Shown one piece after another: positions 23,467 through 27,702 of a stretch of DNA of 27,702 nt. The DNA is from JAISDD01 sp031553935 (GTDB taxonomy: Bacteria > Bacillota > Syntrophomonadia > Syntrophomonadales > Syntrophomonadaceae). The stretch covers positions 1-27,702 of the forward strand of contig JAVBKS010000046.1 of NCBI GenBank assembly GCA_031553935.1, in the 5' to 3' direction. Every line of letters begins with the position of its first letter. Position 1 is the first letter of the stretch. The notes beneath the pieces were generated by a model. The model was not told where the DNA came from. It was given only the letters and a program-made list of their open reading frames with translations, and did no database searches. A program made the translations under genes and the position numbers.

Positions 23467-24702
23467 ATGAGAAGATATTCTAATTCTTCAGGAAATAATC
23501 CGGGTATTTACTCTCAAAATGTGCAGTCAGGCTCCTGTTCGCAGCAGACTTCGCGAAACATTCGTAGCCATAGTTGTAATAAATGGAATGTATGTAATCC
23601 CTGTACATGTGTTATTAATTGTTCGCCCTGCGTGTCTTGCCCACAGTGTCCACCTTGCTCGCAGTGTCCACAGTGTCCAGAATGTCCAGAATGTCCACCT
23701 TGCCCCACCAATGACTGTCTGGTTTGTTGTAAGACAGGAAATTCAGTATTTATGGATACCATTGAAAACTTGAATGGCTTTGCGGAAATCTTTCTTACCA
23801 TAAATGGTGATCCGCCCTATTTCCTGATTGAAGCATCAATCCATACGCCTTACCAAACAACAATAATCGACGAAGTTCTTACTCCTGTAGGCGGTGGTCT
23901 TTTTCAATTCACGGGAACGCTGTTGGTAAACATGCGATTAACATATACTGACAGTACTTTCTTGCTAAATTTTAGCGAGATATTTGTCTTCCCAGTTCCT
24001 ATTTCGTTCACGTTCAGCGCTCCGGTACTTCCCGACTCAATCCGGATATCTGCTTTTATAGAAGGTGGCACCATCTTAGTTGACTTTCTTGAAAAAAATG
24101 AATTCGCCTTCAACTACACATTAAATATACGTCTATTAGCTCTTGGAGCCGAGCTGATCAACTTGCCTACGGTGTGTGAACAGTGTAGTGATTCGGCCGT
24201 CAGTTCTACAGACTTTTTAGAGATGCTTAATGCATGTGTTTCCACAGCAAATGGGTTATCAATAAATGGTATTATTCCCTTTACGCTTTTACAGACGCCG
24301 CCATATTCACTGATTTCTGTGCAGATTAATAATGGGAATGCAAGTATAATCAATGTTCAGCAGATAGAGCCATCAAAAATTTCTTATCGAATAGGAGTCC
24401 CGGTTACTATAGCAATCCGGGATTCAACGGGCGAAACATTTTTTCTTCAGCAAATGCTGTATTTTAGTTATATCCTAACCGGGGCACAAATCATCCCAGG
24501 GGCTTTACTGCTTATTGAAGCCATGCCTACGATTACTAATGCCGTTTTAGAAAATGCAAATTTAGATCAAAACCACGTTTTAGTCACCATTACTGCTTTA
24601 ACTATATCTACAATGAATCTACAGGGGGCCAGCATCAACACCCGTATTATAGCAAGTGCGATTTGTCCCGCATTTACCCCTGCTGCATGTGGAATTTCTT
24701 AG
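23467..24702 (+). CDS. Cysteine-array protein with two similar C-terminal domains (possible spore-surface protein)
   Basis: This 411-residue protein starts at ATG 23467 with AAGGAG at 23453-23458; the frame is open from 23422 but without a start signal. Residues 1-36 are Ser/Asn-rich. Residues 37-88 hold 17 cysteines, ten of them (52 to 79) spaced exactly three apart as Cys-Pro-x repeats. Two beta-rich domains follow, about 96-250 and 265-405. Each contains PPY, a strand ending in a tyrosine-like YTDS/FSY segment, then a proline and a long strand-rich end (TLNIRLLALGAEL and VLVTITALTIST). The pattern resembles DUF3794/SPOCS domains of spore proteins, but that match is my reading by eye. There is no signal peptide, as expected for mother-cell-made coat proteins. 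Disulphide cross-linking or metal binding by the array is likely. Confidence 0.7.
   Translation: MRRYSNSSGNNPGIYSQNVQSGSCSQQTSRNIRSHSCNKWNVCNPCTCVINCSPCVSCPQCPPCSQCPQCPECPECPPCPTNDCLVCCKTGNSVFMDTIENLNGFAEIFLTINGDPPYFLIEASIHTPYQTTIIDEVLTPVGGGLFQFTGTLLVNMRLTYTDSTFLLNFSEIFVFPVPISFTFSAPVLPDSIRISAFIEGGTILVDFLEKNEFAFNYTLNIRLLALGAELINLPTVCEQCSDSAVSSTDFLEMLNACVSTANGLSINGIIPFTLLQTPPYSLISVQINNGNASIINVQQIEPSKISYRIGVPVTIAIRDSTGETFFLQQMLYFSYILTGAQIIPGALLLIEAMPTITNAVLENANLDQNHVLVTITALTISTMNLQGASINTRIIASAICPAFTPAACGIS
23638..23700 (+). repeat. In-frame 9-bp tandem repeat encoding Cys-Pro-x-Cys
   Basis: The units tgtccacag, tgtccagaa and tgtccacct recur as degenerate copies of a 9-bp motif encoding CPQ, CPE and CPP. 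Nearly identical copies at the right end suggest recent slippage expansion, so array length may vary between strains. Confidence 0.7.
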
Positions 24703-24783
24703 CCAATAGCAGTACCAACCGCAAAGTCAAAACAGCTTTTTCTTGCAGATGTACTTCGAACGACCTGATATAACAAAACAAAT

Positions 24784-24853
24784 ATTATGCTCATGCTAGT
24801 GCATAATTAGACTTTGGCCTTAGATTTTCCACAGCTGAATATCATTCAGTTGT
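24784..24853 (+). other. Two hairpins between the cysteine-array gene and the HxlR gene
   Basis: ATTATGC/GCATAAT (24784-24790 with 24801-24807) and ACAGCTGAAT/ATTCAGTTGT (24831-24840 with 24844-24853, one G-U pair, three-base loop) can form stems. Neither is followed by a T run, so they may be weak terminators or regulator sites. No other gene is seen in 24703-24963. Confidence 0.4.
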
Positions 24854-24901
24854 ACTATTACAAATTATTTGCTATGATTTTAACATGAAATAATAAATTT
24901 G

Positions 24902-24926
24902 CATGTACTCATGAAAAGTGTACATG
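24902..24926 (+). promoter_or_regulatory. Inverted-repeat operator ahead of the HxlR regulator gene
   Basis: CATGTAC (24902-24908) and GTACATG (24920-24926) form a perfect 7-bp inverted repeat with an 11-base spacer. GTAC-centred dyads about two helical turns across are typical of HxlR/DUF24 regulators. Its place 38 bp before the hxlR-like start suggests autoregulation. Confidence 0.65.
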
Positions 24927-24963
24927 GTATTATTTTCATACCTTTGTTGAAATGAGGATTATA

Positions 24964-25353
24964 ATGCCTAGAAAAACTGGCTCATTTGAAACTGAATCCG
25001 GTAAGGAATTGATGTGCCCTATCCGCTATCTGCATAGTTTGGTTGGTGGCAAGTGGAAGATGCCCATTCTTTGCATGTTAGCCAGCGGAAATCCGACCAG
25101 ATATAGTCAGATTAAGCGAAAGCTTGGTGATGTAACTAATATGATGCTGTCCCAGTCATTAAAAGAACTGGAAATCAGCGGAGTTGTTCATCGGAAACAG
25201 TACAACGAAGTTCCCCCACGGGTAGAGTACACTCTGACCGAAAAAGGGCAAAGCCTCCTCGCCGCAATTGTGCCTTTGGCTCAGTGGGGAGCAGAAAATC
25301 TAGAGACTGAAAAGGCATGTGGTGCTTATTGTGAGCAGTGCCAGACGATCTGA
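24964..25353 (+). CDS. HxlR-family transcriptional regulator with cysteine-rich tail
   Basis: This 129-residue winged-helix regulator matches HxlR/DUF24: MCPIRYLHSLVGGKWKMPILCMLASG, then TRYSQIKRKLGDVTNMMLSQSLKELEISGVV and the wing RVEYTLTEKGQSL. The N-terminal Cys18 in CPI is the position used for thiol redox sensing in YodB/HypR-type members. Unusually, it ends ACGAYCEQCQTI, a Cys-x3-Cys-x2-Cys tail (119, 123, 126) that could hold a metal or iron-sulfur cluster. ATG 24964 has GAGG seven bases upstream; an in-frame ATG at 24952 overlaps that site. The next gene, a radical SAM enzyme, starts 76 bp downstream and may be its target. Confidence 0.9.
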   Translation: MPRKTGSFETESGKELMCPIRYLHSLVGGKWKMPILCMLASGNPTRYSQIKRKLGDVTNMMLSQSLKELEISGVVHRKQYNEVPPRVEYTLTEKGQSLLAAIVPLAQWGAENLETEKACGAYCEQCQTI

Positions 25354-25429
25354 TAAGTTTTACGATACTATTGCCAGAATGGCGAATACAATTTAGTTTA
25401 TAATATTCCGTTTGAAGGGTCACAAGCCA

Positions 25430-26623
25430 ATGACAACATTAAAGAACAATTTGATTTTTCTGAAAACCATGATAGCAAATAAGCAAATAATTAAATTAAA
25501 CCCCTCGATGAATTGGTTTTTAACCCAATATATGGCGAAGTTTAATTTAATTAATGTGGATGAAAAGCTCATTATGCATTCCCATTTGCCGGCGTTAAAT
25601 AGCCGTGCATTTACTCGCTTTATTGACGAACATCTACTAAATAAAACCCCAGGACCATCACATGCCCAGATTAGTTTAACCAATGCTTGCCCGCAGCAGT
25701 GCCAATACTGCTATAATAAAAACCGCAGCGGCAAGCTTCTAAGTACAGATGAGATTAAGAAAACAATTGCTGAACTAAAGTCAATGGGTGTTTTTTGGCT
25801 GGGCTTTACCGGAGGAGAACCCTTACTTAACCGGGACATAGTGGAGATTGTCAAAAGTGCCGGCAATGATTGTGCCCTAAAGCTTTTTACTACCGGAGTT
25901 AATCTAACAGAGCCGCTTGCCGCAAAACTAAAACAAGCCGGTCTTGACTATGTATCTATCAGCTTGGATCATTGGTTAGAGGAAGAACACGATAAAATTA
26001 GAGGCAGCCAGGGGGCTTTTAATACTGCTATCAGTGCTATAGAGGTTTTCAAACAAGCTGGTCTGCATGTAAGTGTATCGGCGGTGATTTCTAAAGAGAT
26101 GCTTAAGCAAAATCAGGTGAAGAATTTAATGGATTTCCTAATTAGCCTGAAAGTGCACGAAGCTTGGCTAAGTGAGACCAAACCAACTGTGGAAGCTTTT
26201 TGGAATCAAGATGCGGTAATAACTGAAGCAGAACGATTAAGTCTGGTGAAATTGCAGGACGAATATAATAAAAAGAGCGAAATAACGGTTAATTATTTGG
26301 GCCATTTTGAAGGCAAAGAGCAATTCGGCTGCAATGCCGGCCATAAAATGGTATATATCGATGCTTTCGGGGAAGTAAGCCCCTGTGTTTTTGCTCCCTT
26401 GGCATTTGGCAATATTAGGGACGAGTCTATCGGCGATATTTTCGATGAAATGAAAAAATATTTTCCCTCGGAAAGCAATTGCTTTATCAATAACAACTAC
26501 GAATTATTGCGAAAGCATTCTCAGGGTGACATTCCATTAAACAAGAATAAAAGTAAAGCCATGATGCAAGAAGTTCAGTTTAGTCCCCTTTCGAAATTTG
26601 GCAGTTTATATAATAAGCTTTAA
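25430..26623 (+). CDS. Radical SAM protein with twitch-type auxiliary cluster domain
   Basis: This 397-residue enzyme starts at ATG 25430 with GAAGGGT at 25414-25420; a TTG at 25412 is an alternative. The SAM cluster motif is NACPQQCQYCYN (Cys87, Cys91, Cys94), GFTGGEP (125-131) binds SAM, and the core barrel runs to about 290. The C-terminal part has Cys301-x12-Gly-x4-Cys319 followed by Cys351, the CX9-15GX4C pattern of twitch/SPASM domains; only three auxiliary cysteines are seen, so one extra cluster at most. The first 75 residues form an extra helical part. Relatives modify peptides, cofactors or heme precursors. No precursor peptide is visible. It leads an operon with a membrane protein, a 179-residue protein and a flavin oxidoreductase. 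Confidence 0.9.
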   Translation: MTTLKNNLIFLKTMIANKQIIKLNPSMNWFLTQYMAKFNLINVDEKLIMHSHLPALNSRAFTRFIDEHLLNKTPGPSHAQISLTNACPQQCQYCYNKNRSGKLLSTDEIKKTIAELKSMGVFWLGFTGGEPLLNRDIVEIVKSAGNDCALKLFTTGVNLTEPLAAKLKQAGLDYVSISLDHWLEEEHDKIRGSQGAFNTAISAIEVFKQAGLHVSVSAVISKEMLKQNQVKNLMDFLISLKVHEAWLSETKPTVEAFWNQDAVITEAERLSLVKLQDEYNKKSEITVNYLGHFEGKEQFGCNAGHKMVYIDAFGEVSPCVFAPLAFGNIRDESIGDIFDEMKKYFPSESNCFINNNYELLRKHSQGDIPLNKNKSKAMMQEVQFSPLSKFGSLYNKL

Positions 26624-26639
26624 TGCAAGGAGAAAATCG

Positions 26640-27038
26640 ATGAGACTATACCGTCCACTCAGTCTGCTGGCAGCAATTTCGTTTGCAACTCTGGGTTTAC
26701 TTTTTTTATTATTTCCAGATGGGGTTTTGAATTTTTTTAATTATCTTTCCATCCGATATGACTTACCCCAAGCGGCTTTCAATGGAGAGAGTTTTTACTT
26801 GGCCTTGGCTGCAGCCTATATGTATGTGGTTGCCTATCTGGCTATGCAAATGTACCGGCACCCGAAAGAGGCAGTGTATCCTTTCTTGTTGGTACATGCC
26901 AAATCAGCTTCCTCTCTGATTTCTCTATATTTGTTTTCGAGCAATGGACATTACTTAATACTTTTAGCTAACTTTGTGGTTGATGGTCTTATTGCGCTAG
27001 TTGCTTTCTATTTTTACCGACGATTGAAAGCGGGGTAA
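26640..27038 (+). CDS. Four-helix integral membrane protein
   Basis: This 132-residue protein starts at ATG 26640 behind AAGGAG (26627-26632), 16 bp after the radical SAM gene. Four hydrophobic segments are visible, about 7-26, 52-71, 80-99 and 104-126. Polar features inside or near them are PDGVLNFF, HAKSAS and VDGLIAL. No family is recognised. The tight spacing on both sides (3 bp to the next gene) makes it part of the operon. It may anchor or serve the oxidoreductase at the membrane, for example in electron transfer or substrate passage; that is inference. Confidence 0.75.
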   Translation: MRLYRPLSLLAAISFATLGLLFLLFPDGVLNFFNYLSIRYDLPQAAFNGESFYLALAAAYMYVVAYLAMQMYRHPKEAVYPFLLVHAKSASSLISLYLFSSNGHYLILLANFVVDGLIALVAFYFYRRLKAG

Positions 27039-27041
27039 CTA

Positions 27042-27581
27042 ATGCTATATAAGCTAATATCGCTTTATACCCCGGAATATTTGAAGAAGAAAAAGCTAAT
27101 CGATTTATTTAATTTAACTGCGGAGGCCTTTAATGTTGATCCTCCAAGTTTTAGAGGTCTCAAGTTTAAAGAAGTCTTAAATAGATATGCAATTTTTACT
27201 CATGAACTTGCCCAGGATTACTTGCGAAGCGGCCGGTCAATTGCTGAGATTAAGGAAAGGCTTTATCGAAATGCCTTAAAGTGGGGACTTAAGCTGAGAA
27301 GAATGCTATATATAAGAAGCGTGCCCGCTGCGCTTTATACCTTGAAAGGTTTGTACCGAATGCTGGAAATCGATTTTAATTATAGCAGTCAAGGGGAGTT
27401 TGAAATAAAAAGATGTTATTTTCAGCAGTATTATTCTGCCTCAACCTGCCAATTGATATCATCTCTTGATGAAGGACTTGCTGCCGGGCTTGGCGGAGGT
27501 GGTAGTATGAATTTTTCTCGAAGGCTTACGGACGGGCATAGCTGTTGTCATGGGATTATTAAATTAGGTGAGAACCAATGA
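27042..27581 (+). CDS. Conserved-looking 179-residue cysteine-containing protein, function unknown
   Basis: This soluble, helix-rich protein starts at ATG 27042 with only GGGGT upstream, so it is probably coupled to the preceding gene. Residues 1-115 are basic and amphipathic. The C-terminal third has RCYFQQYYSASTCQLISSLDEGLAAGLGGGG and then FSRRLTDGHSCCHG, with Cys125, Cys136 and the pair Cys168-Cys169. The RRLTDG...C ending recalls the L-2-amino-thiazoline-4-carboxylic acid hydrolase-like family, but I cannot confirm this by eye. Its TGA overlaps the ATG of the flavoprotein (ATGA), so it may be a small subunit of that enzyme. Confidence 0.7.
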   Translation: MLYKLISLYTPEYLKKKKLIDLFNLTAEAFNVDPPSFRGLKFKEVLNRYAIFTHELAQDYLRSGRSIAEIKERLYRNALKWGLKLRRMLYIRSVPAALYTLKGLYRMLEIDFNYSSQGEFEIKRCYFQQYYSASTCQLISSLDEGLAAGLGGGGSMNFSRRLTDGHSCCHGIIKLGENQ

Positions 27582-27702
27582 AAAAAGCAGTAGTAGTAGG
27601 CAGCGGAGCCGGAGGGGCTATGGCTGCGCACGAGCTTCAGGGGCAATTTGCAGTGACTGTTTTGGAAGCCGGAAAAGAGTTTAAGCCTTTTCAAGTAAAT
27701 GT
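27578..27702 (+). CDS. FAD-dependent oxidoreductase, GMC-type N-terminus, cut by window end
   Basis: Only 41 codons are present. They read KKAVVVGSGAGGAMAAHEL then VTVLEAG: a Rossmann beta-alpha-beta with GSGAGG (8-13) and an acidic residue (Glu30) that binds the FAD ribose. GSGAGG followed by AHEL and VLEAG is typical of glucose-methanol-choline oxidoreductases. The rest lies beyond the window, so substrate and full family cannot be judged. Its start codon overlaps the stop of the preceding gene. Confidence 0.75.
   Translation, partial: MKKAVVVGSGAGGAMAAHELQGQFAVTVLEAGKEFKPFQVN

Noticed and set aside
23514..23801. Minus-strand open frame rich in Gly-His repeats opposite the cysteine array
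   Set aside because: It is the reverse complement of the Cys-Pro-x repeats; it has no ribosome binding site, and the plus-strand frame has a good start and extends over a further 900 bp.
25430..27702. Mycofactocin biosynthesis cluster
   Set aside because: Although a radical SAM enzyme and a GMC-type oxidoreductase co-occur, no MftA-like precursor, MftB, MftD or MftF is visible, and only three auxiliary cysteines are present instead of a full SPASM set.
1..27702. tRNA or rRNA genes
   Set aside because: No cloverleaf-like segments with the T-loop GGTTCRA box or conserved rRNA stretches were found by eye in the intergenic regions.

Overview
The window looks like chromosome of a Gram-positive, endospore-forming Clostridia-type bacterium. 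It has AT-rich codon use, strong AGGAGG-type ribosome binding sites with many TTG starts, a CIRCE-controlled hrcA-grpE-dnaK-dnaJ operon, the sporulation protein SpoIIP and an S-layer (SLH) protein. Thiolase, crotonase and an acetyl-CoA-hydrolase/4-hydroxybutyrate-type CoA-transferase lie together at the left end. That suggests butyrate/crotonate metabolism and would fit a syntrophic fatty-acid oxidiser such as the Syntrophomonadaceae. The taxonomic placement is inference from gene content only.

Layout. Positions 1-3257 hold the C-terminal part of a thiolase, a complete crotonase and a CoA-transferase, followed by a perfect 16-bp hairpin. Positions 3334-3718 hold a frameshifted gene remnant. 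Positions 3719-5881 encode a secreted YcdB/YcdC-like protein with C-terminal SLH repeats. It converges on rpsT (minus strand, with its own promoter and terminator). Positions 6518-7251 are a compact hicA-hicB toxin-antitoxin module whose promoter contains a perfect inverted repeat. Positions 7376-10312 carry spoIIP, a small overlapping membrane-protein gene and murJ. Positions 10337-21150 are a conserved housekeeping run: lepA-hemW, then (from a new promoter plus CIRCE) hrcA-grpE-dnaK-dnaJ-prmA-rsmE-mtaB. A HIT-family gene and rpsU follow, with a strong terminator.

Right of rpsU the character changes to accessory DNA. There is a PhnB-like VOC protein behind a structured leader, then about 690 bp of compositionally different DNA with one small ORF that looks like remnant material. 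Next comes a large protein with an array of ten cysteines spaced exactly every three residues fused to two similar beta-rich domains, possibly a spore-surface protein.

The window ends in a convincing operon of unknown function. An HxlR-type regulator with a CxxxCxxC tail lies next to a radical SAM protein with a twitch-type auxiliary cluster region, a four-helix membrane protein, a cysteine-containing 179-residue protein, and the start of a GMC/FAD-type oxidoreductase cut by the window edge. This right-hand operon is the best candidate here for an undescribed system: a radical SAM enzyme and a flavin oxidoreductase with a membrane partner but no visible peptide precursor.
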